Assembly: GCF_963678635.1 (NCBI RefSeq)
Contig: NC_087067.1
Location: forward strand, 34,935,509-34,999,508
Origin: Symsagittifera roscoffensis
Lineage: Eukaryota > Xenacoelomorpha > Acoela > Convolutidae
Length of the DNA: 64,000 bases
Reading direction: 5' to 3'
Made by a program: the position numbers and the translations under genes. A model generated the notes under the pieces. It made no database searches and had not been told where the DNA came from. It saw only the letters and a list, made by a program, of their open reading frames with translations. Below, piece by piece: positions 13,001 through 23,949 of the stretch (positions within the stretch are counted from its first letter, which is position 1; each line of letters starts with the position of its first letter).

Positions 13001-16000
13001 AAATATAGCTTTTAACAAATTTATGGAGCAACGTCTTAACTTTTTAAAATAACTGTTAACTTGAGACAACGAAATGGCGTTAAAACTGCAATCGAATTTT
13101 CAAAACTGCATTTGAACTGACAAAAGAGCAATGCAAAATGACGCGCTTGTTCGAAGAAATATATTTTGCCTCAGTTCAAGAGCACAATTGAAAAAACATT
13201 TTCTTCCAACATCAATTTGCGATGGAATATATAATTTTTCAAAGCAAAAAATACAAAAAATGTCGACAAGAAGGCAAACGCGAAACCTCTAAGTTATATT
13301 TTGATGGCTTTTGAAGGCCAGAATTATTTCAGATAAAAAATACGTTGTCAAAAAAATTGTTAAAAGCTATACTTGGCTGTTATTTCAACGCTATTTTGCT
13401 GTCTCGAGGTAAGCGTAAGAGTTATTTCAGAACTTAAAGACGTTGTCCAATCAAATTGTTGAACTCTCAACTTAAGAAGAAAACATTTAGTTAATGCCAA
13501 ATTGTGCGCCAAATCTTTTTGATCAACGAAACTGAACGTTGACGTCGAATTTCATGTTGACGTCGAATTTCAACTTTTTACTGATTTCTGCCTCGAAAAA
13601 ACTGTTTCCGAAAAAACTAATTAATCTGAAATGCAATAGTTGTTGACCGAAATAACTACACATGGTAACCGACATTGACAACAGTTTGGCATTAACTATA
13701 TAATTAAAAACAAAAAAAAATGGAACTAACAGAAATAATTAAAAAGAGCAATCTGCCGATTTAGAGATATTTTTGCATCCAAATTTGAGTTTGAGGTGAC
13801 CTTGAATCATAATTCCTGTCTGAAAAATTGGAAATAGATAATTTGCTCTTTTTAATTATTTGTCTGTTCCAACTTTATGCAGCTCTCTGTAGATGGTCTT
13901 AAAATTCTTCGAATTTCTGAACAATTTATGATTGACTCTTTTTCGATTAGAGAGAACTGGATCAATAAATTTAACCAATTAGAGAAAACTGGATCAATAC
14001 ATGTTTTTTATTTAGCTGGGGATCTGATTATAAAAATACATTTTCGAAATTAGAAGTTGATCACCGAGTTCGATAGTGGAGTTAACCTTCCTTTCGACAA
14101 AGAAAATGAATTGATTATGTCCTTTCTACAAAGAAAATGAACTGAACTTGAGAAAGAGCCAGATCAAAAAGCAAACCGAGAAAACAGCCTGAACAAAATT
14201 TAAGGCTTTTCTTGAAAAAGGCCTAAAAAACTATCAGGACCTACATAAGAGTCTGAATCACGTTCATCGACTCTTACAAAAAGAGCAATCTGTCATTTCT
14301 GAGCAATTTTTGCGGGCGATTTTCATTTTTTAGGTGACCCACTTTGTCTGAAAACTCATCTTTTGCATGCAAAAATTGTACTAGAAAGGTGATTAATTGA
14401 GTCAGTTCCAGCCTTTTGGAATTCTCTAAATATACAAAATTGGAGGAAAAAAATCGTTTTTCAAGGCCTTTTTATACTGCTTATCTGAAAACTTGTCACG
14501 CATAGATTTCACTCTGCAAAAACAGCCATTTAGAAAAAAAACGCTGCATTCGCTATTGCTTAGACAATTCAATGTTCCAAAAAGGACACTATTGTAATTT
14601 TACCACCTGAAAGATATCATCAAATCGTTGTCTGAAAAAAAATTCCACAGCTTGTTGAGCATTCATCCCCCTATGGTTCCTGAAAAGTTAGATATCTATA
14701 AAAGAATAAATCAATAACTCAAAATACGTGGATTTGGTCTCTTGTACCAAAATCCTCCCTGGAGCTTTTAAATAAATTCGTATAGAAACGTCTACTACCG
14801 AGGGAAAACTTTCAATAAGCTTGGTCAAAACAGTTTTAGATTTTACCTGATCTTAAGTCTTGCCCTGGGGTCTACTTAGATCTTGCAAATTGAGCTACCT
14901 TCGTAATTTAAAATTCAAGGACTCAATCATAACAACTTCCCGGAAGAGGGGAGAACTTATATTAAGGACATGTCGGCTGTTCAATCGACTAGATCATTAA
15001 AATAATTTCGCGCAAAATCTCGAGCTTAGAAGAAATTTAAAGAAAACGGTAGAAAAGTTTGAATTTTTCGAAGCGCGGTTCGTTGAACTTATTATACAGG
15101 TGGATTCTATACTAACTTGAAAACTTGCAGATACAATTGGACAATATTAAAGCTAAGAAAATGAACCCGAATCATACAACAATCAGAAATTCAACAACAA
15201 TTAATGAGAAAATCAATCAATTTTCAGAGAAATGATTAATTCGAAGTTTTGGCGCATTCGGTTTTTGTTTCAGGGGAATCCGAGTAATTTTAGTAATTTG
15301 GCCAAATAATTTTAATTAATAGAGATAATAAATAGAGAACGAGTGAGTTGCTCGAATTGTGGGCGCTAGGAATTTTAGCAGACCAGTTTTTTAGCAGACC
15401 AATCTTTTAGCAGACTCAAAACAATTATCAAGTCAGAAAGCCAACTTCAAACGCGGCGTTGGCAATAAGCGAATACTTGCTCCGCTGCTCTTCCATTCGG
15501 CACCAGTATTATTGAGCGCTTATATCCTTGTTTTGCCGCTAATTTAGACAGGTGCCGGACACCAAGCCGACGGAACTTCAACCCGAATTGTAAAACTAGG
15601 GAATTCGAGCCGAAATTTTTTTTATTAAGTCATGAAATTTGATTATCTTGGGCACTTTTTTGAGAGTTTCTCAATTTCATGATCTTTCTTTACCAGTTTT
15701 TGGCTTTTCCAAAACATTTGAGCCTCTAATAGATGTTTAGGAAAGAAAGAACTAAAGCAATGTTGAAGGCAATTTTCTTGTTTATAATTTATGCATTTCA
15801 AAAACCGGCTGATATTATTAACGGATGCCAATCCCAAGTGATTCATTGTCATGAGTAACGCTTATTATGGACTGAACATGCCTTAATTTTTGAAAAGCAA
15901 CGTTTTACAGATGAAAAAAATGGCGATTCGAGGTACTTGTAAAGTTCAATTTTCGGCCTGAAGTCCCTTCGGCTTGAAGTCCTGTCGGCTTGTTGTCCTA

Positions 16001-17388
16001 GACCTAGTTTGCACTGTTGTGCTTTTGAAGCTGATTGCTTTGTTGACAAATCGCTTGATAATTTTCTTAAATGGGGAAGCATGGCCAAAACTGAGCGCCT
16101 TTTTGAGACTGTTAATCAATCATGCGTCAGTTTGGTCGCGTCCCTCATGCTGGAGGGACCGAATGCTTGAATCTTATTTTGGCTTATTTTCAGCCAATCA
16201 GAATTGATTGAATATTCAAAAATCTCAGAAAAATCTCAAAGTAAGAAAATATATCCAGGCCATTAGTGTTAATATTGACCGATTAGATAATTAACCGATT
16301 AAGCAAGCCAAAAAACCCGTTTGAAATGTCGAGAAAATAGATCTAATTAACCGATTAGACAGATTAAGCAAGCCAAAAAACCCGTTTGAAAAAAAATGTC
16401 GAGGAAATAGATCTATAAAAACTTCACTTGAACCAGAATTGTAACGAAATTTATGAATCGGTAGCGAAGTCAACAAAACGTAATGCAAAAACTTAAATCC
16501 CTTTAAATAACGCTATGTAAGGCGGTTAGGATGTTATGACATTGAATAAAATCTTCAAGCCGAATAAGTTCTTTAGGTGACAAAAATAAACTTTGAATTT
16601 AAAATGCAGACATTCAAATATGTCTTTTGCTGTTGATGTCCGATGACAGAGGCCTCTAAGAGATTAGTCCTGTGGACAAAGTTTAAGACGTGGGAAAGCC
16701 TAATGCTCGGTTGCAAAACACTTGCTCTGGCATGTGTAACTCACGAATTAGGCCGGTAAAGACCCGAGAAGAGCCAAATGCACCGCACAAAAATGAACAC
16801 TCAACAACTACAAGCTTTTTCCAGGAAAAAAAACGGGTTCCGAATAACTCAAAAGCGCATCGTTCAATAATACTAAGCGTTTACATATAACTTCGTGAAA
16901 CCTTAACATCCTCTCCAAACTCTATGAGTGGTCCAAAGCTTTATGAATGGTGAGGCAAAAACATTTATAAAGATAGTATTAAATTTTCTTTTTATAACCT
17001 TATTGATGTAGTAATTATCAGATTTCGATCTTGCCACGTGGTCTTCAGCAATCAGCAGCACGTCAAAATTTTGCTCTATTGACACGACCGGTGAAAAATC
17101 TTCGTAAGTTGAGAACAAAGGACTACTGCTGCCAGCATAACCTCCGAACTTCTGGTGAAAAAACTTAGTAATTCTCTGTTTAACAATATTTAACGGATGG
17201 TTTTTGTTAGATAGTAATTTCGTTTCAGTTTTCGCAATGATCCTTGGTGTTATGTTGGTCCATTCGTCTGTTTTGTACGTTTTACTTAGAACCGAAACCG
17301 AATTTGAGAGTCTGCGTTTTGTGTGCTTGCATAAAAGACATTGCGACTGACGGCTGGCATTTCTGAGAACGCAAATCATTCTGTTCAT
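9645..17388 (-). CDS. FARS2: Mitochondrial phenylalanyl-tRNA synthetase, four exons
   Basis: Monomeric class II synthetase that charges mitochondrial tRNA(Phe). Exons on minus: 17388-16999, 11585-11301, 10865-10631 and 10099-9645. They total 1,365 nt, an exact multiple of three, coding for 454 aa (about the 450 aa usual for the family). All junctions are GT-AG and keep phase. The N-terminus ([16 protein letters not shown]) is Arg-rich without acidic residues, as in a mitochondrial presequence. Residues about 70-230 hold the [10 protein letters not shown] region, the RAHTSAHQ strand and motif 2 ([19 protein letters not shown]). Then come [14 protein letters not shown] and EVLGCGVIE, followed by motif 3 ([13 protein letters not shown]). 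The last ~100 residues form the tRNA anticodon-binding FDX-ACB domain ([31 protein letters not shown]). An AATAAA at 9637-9642 (minus) lies just past the stop. Intron 1 is 5.4 kb and MITE-filled; introns 2 and 3 carry tandem duplications. The gene looks intact. Confidence 0.95.
10045..10462. repeat. 146-bp tandem triplication spanning the FARS2 exon 4 acceptor
   Basis: Copies start at 10045, 10191 and 10337 with an exact 146-bp step; the third is incomplete at its far end. Each copy carries the first 55 nt of exon 4 plus the pyrimidine-rich acceptor (AG ends at 10100, 10246 and 10392). Copy 3 has one substitution in the exon-like part. Only the copy at 10099 continues into the full exon. Confidence 0.95.
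10631..10865 (-). CDS. FARS2: FARS2 exon 3
   Basis: Acceptor CTCAG|AGC, donor GCTG|GTGAGA. Encodes residues 226-303 and the first base of codon 304, including FPFTHPSWE and EVLGCGV of the phenylalanine pocket region. Confidence 0.93.
10941..11110. repeat. ~80-bp tandem duplication in FARS2 intron 2
   Basis: Two copies beginning ATCATTTTTGATACTTCGTC start at 10941 and 11022. They differ by a 2-bp deletion, and a third start (ATCATTTTAG) is at 11101. Confidence 0.9.
11301..11585 (-). CDS. FARS2: FARS2 exon 2
   Basis: Acceptor TTTAAG|GAC, donor ACA|GTGAGT. Encodes residues 131-225, including RAHTSAHQ and class II motif 2 with its conserved Arg and Glu. Confidence 0.93.
11787..12170. mobile_element. 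MITE, TIR family AGAGAGTTGCAAAAAGTT (copy 1)
   Basis: The left terminus AGAGAGTTGCAAAAAGTTCG at about 11787 is answered by an inverted CCGAACTTTTTGCTACTAAT at about 12147-12166. It has no coding frame and lies in FARS2 intron 1. The body is longer than in the other copies and may hold an extra insertion. Confidence 0.65.
12180..12377. mobile_element. MITE, same TIR family (copy 2, best preserved)
   Basis: The ends are long inverted repeats of about 40 bp: ATAGAGAGTTGCAAAAAGTT at the left, AACTTTTTGCAGCTCTCTAT at the right. They are flanked by AT-rich sequence. Length is about 198 bp with no coding capacity. Confidence 0.8.
12384..12602. mobile_element. MITE, TIR family TAGTTAATGCCAAATTG
   Basis: The right end CAACAATTTGGCATTAACTA is complemented by a degraded left end (GTCAATGTCAAATTGTTGGC). 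The same body phrases (GACGTC/AAAACGTCAAAATGAGC and ACCGAAAAGGATATTGACA) recur at 13,490-13,700 and at 1-210. Confidence 0.65.
12601..12818. mobile_element. MITE, AGTTGCAAAAAGTT family (copy 3)
   Basis: It starts directly at the end of the preceding MITE. Termini are AAGTTGCAAAAAGTTGGAAC and an inverted CCAACTTTTTGCAGCTTCTA. No coding frame. Confidence 0.65.
13490..13700. mobile_element. MITE, TAGTTAATGCCAAATTG family (second copy)
   Basis: The left end TAGTTAATGCCAAATTGTG and right end ACAGTTTGGCATTAACTATA are inverted repeats. The body holds a short internal duplication of TTGACGTCGAATTTCA. Confidence 0.75.
13700..13895. mobile_element. MITE, AGTTGCAAAAAGTT family (copy 4)
   Basis: It follows the preceding MITE directly. 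The inner TIR portion (CAGAAATAATTAAAAAGAGC and its complement GCTCTTTTTAATTATT) is intact; the outermost left end is degraded. Confidence 0.65.
14275..14440. mobile_element. Degenerate MITE, AGTTGCAAAAAGTT family (copy 5)
   Basis: Shares AAAGAGCAATCTG near the left and AATTCTCTAAATATAC near the right, with the central GTGACC and TTTTGCATGCAAAAA phrases of the family. Termini are badly worn. Confidence 0.5.
15643..15985. repeat. Left arm of a long inverted repeat around FARS2 exon 1
   Basis: This arm matches, in reverse complement, 18,207-18,535. Shared phrases include TTCTTGTTTATAATTTATGC, CCGGCTGATATTATTAACGG and TTCGGCTTGAAGTCC. The arms have diverged moderately with indels. This arm is in FARS2 intron 1. 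It could be one end of an old DNA element or two separate MITE copies. Confidence 0.75.
16270..16420. repeat. ~80-bp tandem duplication in FARS2 intron 1
   Basis: Two copies of AATTAACCGATTA...GCAAGCCAAAAAACCCGTTTGAAA...TGTCGAG(A/G)AAATAGATCTA lie in direct succession. Confidence 0.75.
16999..17388 (-). CDS. FARS2: FARS2 exon 1
   Basis: Start ATG at 17388-17386. Encodes residues 1-130: the presequence and the N-terminal part up to DNYYINK. The donor is AAG|GTTATA (GT at 16998-16997), phase 0. It joins exon 2 without a gap relative to the family pattern [18 protein letters not shown]. Confidence 0.92.
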
Positions 17389-20286
17389 CTTACATGCTCA
17401 ACATTGTAATCATCTGAAAAACACAACATACCAAAACTTAAAAGAGCAGAAAAAAATAAGAACCCGCTGTCAAAGATGGAAAACGAGAAACGAAAGTTCT
17501 GAAAAAGTATTTTTGGTTCGTCTCGCCTTACTCAAAACAAAAGTCAAAATTTCGCCGCAAAATGCAGGAGACATAAAAGCCCAGCGACCAAAATTTGGGG
17601 CTTTTAGTAGATTTTTTGTTCGTTAAAAAGAAAGGCCGAGAATGATCCGAGCTCATTTCTGAGGGTGAAGCAAAAAAAAAAATCTTTTAGTAGGAGCATG
17701 ATTATGTGATTGTGAAAATACCTGCATCGCTCATATGATTGTCATGTTCTAGATAAATGGTCTCTTAGGCCACCGAACATTTTCCACTTTTCGGCTTATT
17801 TTCAGGCAATTAACTGATCCAGAAATTTTTTTTTTTAAATCTAGCTTCACGAAATTTTGTTCAACATCACCAACCACAAGGATCTGAAGGCCAAACAATC
17901 TAACCTAACCAACTGCGAGCATTTTGGTGTTCAGATTGTTAGGCATGATAGACAATACAACAGCAATTGTCAGTTCATCAAAAAACTTCATCAAAGAAAC
18001 TCAAGACCTACGAATCTAGGATTCTAGTGAGTTTAACTTCATAAAAGATAAGCAACAAAATAACAAAGTATCAGGAAGCATTCAACTAACGAACAAAAAG
18101 CTTCAAAATTAAATTGAAACATAAGTAAGTAAATTTCCTATAATCACAAATTTTATTTAGTTACGTTATTTAGTTAACGTACACAATACTGTTCTTGGAC
18201 AACAATCCGACGGGACTTCAAGCCGAAGGGACTCCAGGTCGAAATTTAAACTTTACATACACCTCAAATCAATGTTTTTTATCTGTAAAACGCTGCTTTT
18301 AAAAATTTTAGGCAAGTTAAGACCAGATAAGCGTTATTCATGAAAATAAATCACTCAAGATTGGCATCCGTTAATAATATCAGCCGGTTTTTGAAATACA
18401 TAAATTATAAACAAGAAAATTGCCTTCAACCGTGTTTAATTTTTCAAATTTCCTAAACATCATTTGGAGGCTTAAATTTTATGAAAACGCAAATAACAAC
18501 TGAAGAAAGATCATGAAATTGAGTAATTCTTTGAACATTTTCTTGTTTTTTATAACGTGAATTATTTTATTATAACTTGTGAATAATTTCTTGTTTTTTA
18601 TAACTGGAATTATTTTATTATAACTTGAATTATTTCAACGTTTTTCTGAGCACAATATTCATGCAATGAAACCTTGAAACTTTCAAATTACTTCATAGAT
18701 CAAATCGGTTCGTGATAAGTTGAAGTTTTTGTAAGCAAGCTGTTCAAACTAAAAAATTTCCTTGACCGAATCGTTTTGCGAAAAGGCAAAGTTCTTCTAG
18801 GCAACCAATGAACGCTCTGAACTTTGAAATATTTCAAGTTATTTCAAAGGGCGAATCGGTTTGCAAAAAGTTTGCTAAGAAAATTTGCGTAAACTTTTGC
18901 TTGAAAAAAATTAAGCTTTTCGCAAAACGATACGGTCTATGAAATAGCTTGAAATATTCAAGTTTCTCTGAGCACGTTACTCATGTGTTGAAACTTTGAA
19001 ATTTCAAAGCGCAAATCGGTTTGCAAACAGCTAGTTTTTTTAACAAGGAGGTTGCTGTTTTTAGTTGGTTCATTGCAGAAAAAATCAATGTATACCAGCA
19101 AAATTTCCAAAGAAATGGACATGCACTGTCTAGCTTTGGAAATGAATTGAGCCCATTTTGTCTAAAGAATTGAATTCTTGTCCATAAAAACTCTAAAAAA
19201 AACTTAATCTTAAGAAAATTTGAATGCTCTAGAACATTTTCCGCCTTCTCTTAGCCATTAAGCCTAACGAATTTTTTCAGCGTTGTAATTGACAAAACAA
19301 AACATTGCCTTCAGCTAAACATTGCGTCCAAATCGCATTCCGACTTTTATTTCATATATAAGATATGAAGTTTTTTTCAACTCTTGAATATCATTGCGAC
19401 AAGTTAAAGTTTGTTTTCGAGGAAGCTAATGAGCATCTTGCAAGTTGTTTTCAAGGCTTGAATCGATTAGCAATAAATTTTTGAGCTAGTGAGCAAAACA
19501 AGATTTTTTAGCAAGCTCATTATATATTTCAAACCGTTTTCATTGATTAATTCGATAAGTTAAAAAAAATTACCAGCAAGCGATTGAGCGATGAAAACTT
19601 AAGTTGTTTCATAGCGTGAATAGATTAGCGAAAATATATTTAAACGTTGCAATTGACAAAGCTAAAACGTTGCGTTCAGCTAAACATTTCATTTAACATA
19701 TAAGATAACGTATGAACTGACTAACGTTTACTGAATGAAGTGATAGTTGCATGGAAAACAAAAGGATCTGTGCAATAAAATTACTCCAGGATTCCATCTC
19801 AAATTTCAGTTTCAATTGACTTTTTACCTGATATTTTTCTACCTGAACCAAAAAAATCATTTGAGATCTATTCAAGTAAAAAGATATGAACTGAAAGAAG
19901 GTGCTTTTCAAAACTTTTTTTTTCAATTTGAGCTCATTAAAACTTTCCGATCAAAGGTATACACCGATCAAAAAAAAATTTTTCTGCAATAGCTCTCCTC
20001 TCTGCTATTGCAGAAAAAATCTATTGCAAATCTATTGAAAAAGTGAACCTTTTATCAGTAAATCTAATAATGCTCAAAATGAAAAAATATATACATTTTC
20101 AAAATTAAGCAATCAATAATTCTTCATAAATTTTTGGTATATTTATAATATTCGTATTGCTATAAGTTTTGAACCTTTGTGCAACTAAAAAAGATAATCT
20201 GAATTTAAAAGAAAGGGATTCCACTAGCATTAATATGACTATAAAACGAGAATTGAAAACGTGCAAATTGACTATGTTGTTCAAAA
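17389..20286. other. Intergenic between FARS2 and the 20.3-kb gene
   Basis: The FARS2 promoter must lie at the left end (minus-strand upstream of 17,388), but no clear motif is seen. The rest holds the right inverted arm (18,207-18,535), a tandem repeat at about 18,540-18,630 (TTCTTGTTTTTTATAAC units), and several diverged copies of TTGAAATATTTCAA/GCGAATCGGTTTGC phrases (18,700-19,040). No exon is supported. Confidence 0.45.
18207..18535. repeat. Right arm of the inverted repeat around FARS2 exon 1
   Basis: Reverse complement of 15,643-15,985: CCGTTAATAATATCAGCCGG, GCATAAATTATAAACAAG-like and GGGACTTCAAGCCGAAGGGA at the outer end. The two arms bracket FARS2 exon 1 and its upstream region. 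Confidence 0.75.
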
Positions 20287-21294
20287 TCAGCCCATGTTCG
20301 TGTTTTTTAGTTTCATGTATAGAAAATGAACTGTCAATTTAATAGCATCGGCATCAGTTGATAAAATCCAAGCGAAGTACTCGTCCTCAGAGCAAAGTGA
20401 ACCTTCGCCAATATGGTTTCTTAGGGCGGCAAAAATTTTTCCAATTTGCGGCTTGCTCACTTCCGGATACCATTTTTCTACGAATGTGCCGTTAAATTTT
20501 TCTTTGGCTTCTTTTCTCTTGTCATTTGCCTGAATCATGCTTTCAATTTTCGCCAGCATTTCTCGCTTTTTATGAGTCATTTTGAAGTGTTCAAGAATTT
20601 CATCTTCGGTTACGATTTTACTCTCCCCGGGAGTTTTCACCTCTAAACTGACAGGATCCATAAGTTCTGCTTTCGATTCACAGTGATCGAAGAACGCTCG
20701 AACCATAGGCCGCCTTTCTCTGTGTTTATTGAACAGCCTTTTTCTAGCTTTTTCGTTTCTCAGGAACGCTCTAAATGTTAATTATACGAACAAATACTAC
20801 TTTGAATCAATTTCAAAAACAGTATATTGATCAAATTTAAATATAACCATGGAACGTAGAGCATACCTGTAAAACTTGCACTCTTCTAGGAACTGAATTA
20901 ACTGTTGTTGATTTATCTCTGTTGATGGGTCCAACAGCAGACCAATTGTGGATGCTTCGAATCCGAGAAATTCAAAAGCATCATGGGTGTTTCGTGATAA
21001 GACTACTTCCAACTCCGAGTTGGCAAGATTCCGGATGTCAACATCAGGCTTTTTCATTTGATAAGTCAGGCCTTTAGAGCTCCATTTAAGGTTGAATTTG
21101 TAAATCATTTTACCGACACAGTATGAGAAATCTCCGTTAGAATAAAAGCCCTTAGCGGAATCGAATTCACTTTCAGGAACGACGAGTACGTCTATCTGAT
21201 ATTGTTCTGAAGATAAATAGGAGAGGTGATCTCCCATATGACTAGCTTCAACAGCATCAATTTCCTTATGTAGCGTTGACCTGAATTCGTTCAT
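20287..21294 (-). CDS. Possible nucleotidyltransferase-fold protein, two exons
   Basis: Exons on minus: 21294-20867 and 20770-20287, total 912 nt, 303 aa. The donor is ACAG|GTATGC and the acceptor ACATTTAG|AGC; the join restores FYR|AFLRNEKARKR in frame. I see YQIDVLVV at about residue 32, FYSNGDFSYCVGKM, LKWSSKGLTYQ, EVVLSRNTHDAFEFLGF and, near the C-terminus, FNGTFVEKWYPEVSKPQIG. From memory this order (a strand with a single Asp, then SxGDxxxxxGKI, KxxxKGLxY, xDPxxIxxFLGL and FNGxxV) occurs in a widespread nucleotidyltransferase-like family of fungi, protists and large viruses. The N-terminal GS...DxD motif of that fold is not present. Either an upstream exon is missed (the start ATG directly follows an acceptor-like TTTTGTCTAG) or the protein is an inactive relative. 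The gene structure is firm; the family assignment is tentative. Confidence 0.65.
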
Positions 21295-21689
21295 CTAGAC
21301 AAAACACCCACAAAAAGTTTACTCACTTAGACTCAATTCTTCAATTTGGAGATATTATTTCATTCACAAAGCCAGGGTACCCATTTAGATCATCAGCAAT
21401 ATCAAATGATTGGAGAAACAAACTTTTAGGAGAAAAACGTGCAATATAAATCCCATCTCTAAACAAATGTAGGCTGCAAAAAAATCAAGACATTTCTAAC
21501 AAATTTTTCTAGAAGGCTAAAGAAATTTTTAACATGGTCAAGGAATTTATCATTTGTCTCAACACTAAGCTGGAACGAACACGGTAAAAAAAATAAGAGA
21601 ATTAAAATAAGAAAAAAAATGAGAAAAAAAATAAGAAAAATATTATTATAATCAGCCAGGAAAATTATTATACTCAGTCAGAAACTCCG
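21295..21689. other. Upstream of the 20.3-kb gene, one weak exon candidate
   Basis: On the minus strand, about 21,475-21,345 reads as an open segment (RDGIYIARFSPKS... NGYPGFVNE) before a TGA. A GTGAGT donor-like site follows at about 21,328. The stop precedes the donor, so I do not join it to the gene. Right of it is a poly-A-rich simple sequence (21,590-21,645). Confidence 0.3.
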
Positions 21690-23433
21690 CCGAAGACGGT
21701 CTTAAGCCCGGTTGAAAAAGGAGGAGGGTTGTCGACAGGAAGAGCATCCGGCCGTAAAAACCCAAGCACCAATACTGAATTAAGATGAGTCATAACAAAG
21801 GGGGCCGTAAACCCCTAAGTGCGACGCGGGCGCTTGTAGCGTCTGCCTACGATAGAACGAGAGCACCACGACCTCGGAAGAAACCAAGCGTAATGACGGC
21901 CCACCGGCTTGACAAGCCTGGCAGGACACTGACAGGAAGAAGTGGGGATGTTGCACGTGAAATGCTGAACCGGAAAGTAGATATCGCGTGCCTACAGGAA
22001 GTAAAATGGCGTGGTAAGGGAACAAGGAAGATCGGATAAGGCTAAACTGTTTTGGTCTGGAAGCAAAGATGCAGCGAACGAAGCCGCTAATGTTTTATTC
22101 AGCTCACTCGTTGACAAAGTTCTTGAAGTTAAACGAGAATCGGACCGGTTGATAGTATTGAAGATCATTATTGGATTGACTATTTTCACTGTCGTGTCAG
22201 CTCACGCTCCACGGACTGGACGCGCCGAGAGTGAGAAGACCGCGTTCATCGAAGAGCTTGATTTAGTACTGAACAATGCTATTATTGTCGAAGGTGATAT
22301 GAATTGACATGTCGGTAGTCAGACCGCTGGTTTTGACTCTGTTCATGGCGGTTTCGGATACTGAAAACTAAATTCGGATGGAGTCAGGTTACTTGATTTT
22401 GCTTCAGCACACGATTTGCGTATCGCGAACACTTGGTTCAAGAAGACTACTGAGCAGCTAGTCACTTATTCCACAGGCCAGATCAAAAATCAGATCGGCC
22501 GCGAAACATGAACACCATTCCTGTTGGCACACAGCACAAACCTCTTTTGGTGGACTTTGAAATTGATTGCAAGCTCGCCAAACCGAAACATCTGCCAAGG
22601 CTTCGAGCTTTCAAACTTAGAGCCTTGGAATATCAGGAAAAGTTCAAAGAAGAACTCGGCAGCCTGAAGGAGATCCGATGCAAAAAGTTGAGATCCACTG
22701 TTGAAAAAGTCTGTGGTACATCAAAGAAAAAGAAAGATGGTCAAGAGACGTGGTGGAGTCCAGAAATGGAGAATTTAACGATTGCTAAGAAAAACTCTGG
22801 CGTCGCGATAAGACACAGCAAAACTGGAATAGCTACGTTGCAGCGAGGCGGAGCGCCAAGACAGCTGCGAGAAAAGCAATAAGCGAGCAGGCGCAGCGTG
22901 CGGCGGAACAAACACAACAAACGCCTGTTTAGTATTGCAGAGCAGAGGTCACGCGAACAGTTGGATGTGACTGATTCAAACTGTATCACAGGCAATGATT
23001 GAAATTTGCATATGTGCCCGGAGGCTCGTAAGAGTTTGGAAAAATCACCTCGAGGTTATCATGAACGAAGAGAACGAGTTCGTTGCTAAAGAACCGCCTG
23101 CAATCAGCGGTTCGCTTGAAGAGTTCACTGACACTGAAGTGAAACAAGCTATACACAACGTGAACAGTTTCAAATCTTCCGGATCCTCAGGGGTCAACAC
23201 TGCAATGATTGAAGCTACTGGGTACTGCGGAAAGGAGATAATGAGATATTTTTGCTGAATAACAAGAGTTGAAGCATAGTTCACTGGTTCCACTGTAAAA
23301 AGGTAATGGCGATCCTCTGTCGCCTAAATCCTATCGTGGCATCAAGCTACTGAACATGGTTTCAAGATTGCAGAGAAATTATTAGAAACTCTACTCCAAG
23401 CTAATCCGAATAGCAGATAGACTGTTTGGGTTC

Positions 23434-23910
23434 ATGCCCGGTAGGATAAAAGTAGATGCCATCTTCGTAACAAGGCAAATTGGCGAGAAAAATTCGGAGA
23501 AAAACAAGAAGCTGCACTGCATCTCCATTGATTTGGAGAAGGCATTCGAGCGTGTCCCACGGGCAATCAGTGTTGAGGAACTTTGGTTCCAAGGAGGTTC
23601 CAGATCAACTAGTACAGGCACTTACGGCAATGTATACTGATACACGAACAGCAAAGCTGTGGACGGTGAAATGTCTGGAGATTTTGAGGTCACATTGAGA
23701 GTCCATCAAGGGTCTATGCTGAGCCCTCTGCAATTTATAGCAGTCATGCAGTACGTCACCGAGTCGGCCCGAAGTAATGACATCACGGATCTACTGTATG
23801 CAGATGGTATTGCACTATCGGGTGGAACAGTCGAAGAGGTGCTTGCAAAATATCATACCTGGAAAACAGAAACGGAGCGTAAAGGTCTGAAGGTGAACGT
23901 TGGTTAATCT
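23434..23910 (+). pseudogene. RTE-like reverse transcriptase core, broken
   Basis: The palm region is split over at least three frames. The first part (MPGRIKVDAIFVTRQIGE) and SIDLEKAFERVPR are in one frame, and VHQGSMLSPLQF and LLYADGIALS in another. The second Asp of the YADD metal-binding pair is Gly here, which alone would abolish polymerase activity. Confidence 0.85.
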
Positions 23911-23949
23911 AAAGCTCTCAGCATGACATTGAAGTTGAAGACGATTTCG

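Noticed and set aside
14608-14680. Minus-strand segment with acceptor (TTTTCAG) and donor (CAG|GTGGTA) reading about 24 codons, as an extra FARS2 exon
   Set aside because: Exons 1 and 2 join without gap relative to the conserved [18 protein letters not shown] pattern, so an inserted exon would disrupt the protein. Treated as chance.
15849-16207. Overlapping 77-79-codon frames on both strands
   Set aside because: They lie in the inverted-repeat arm within FARS2 intron 1 and share no similarity to a known protein. Chance frames in a repeat.
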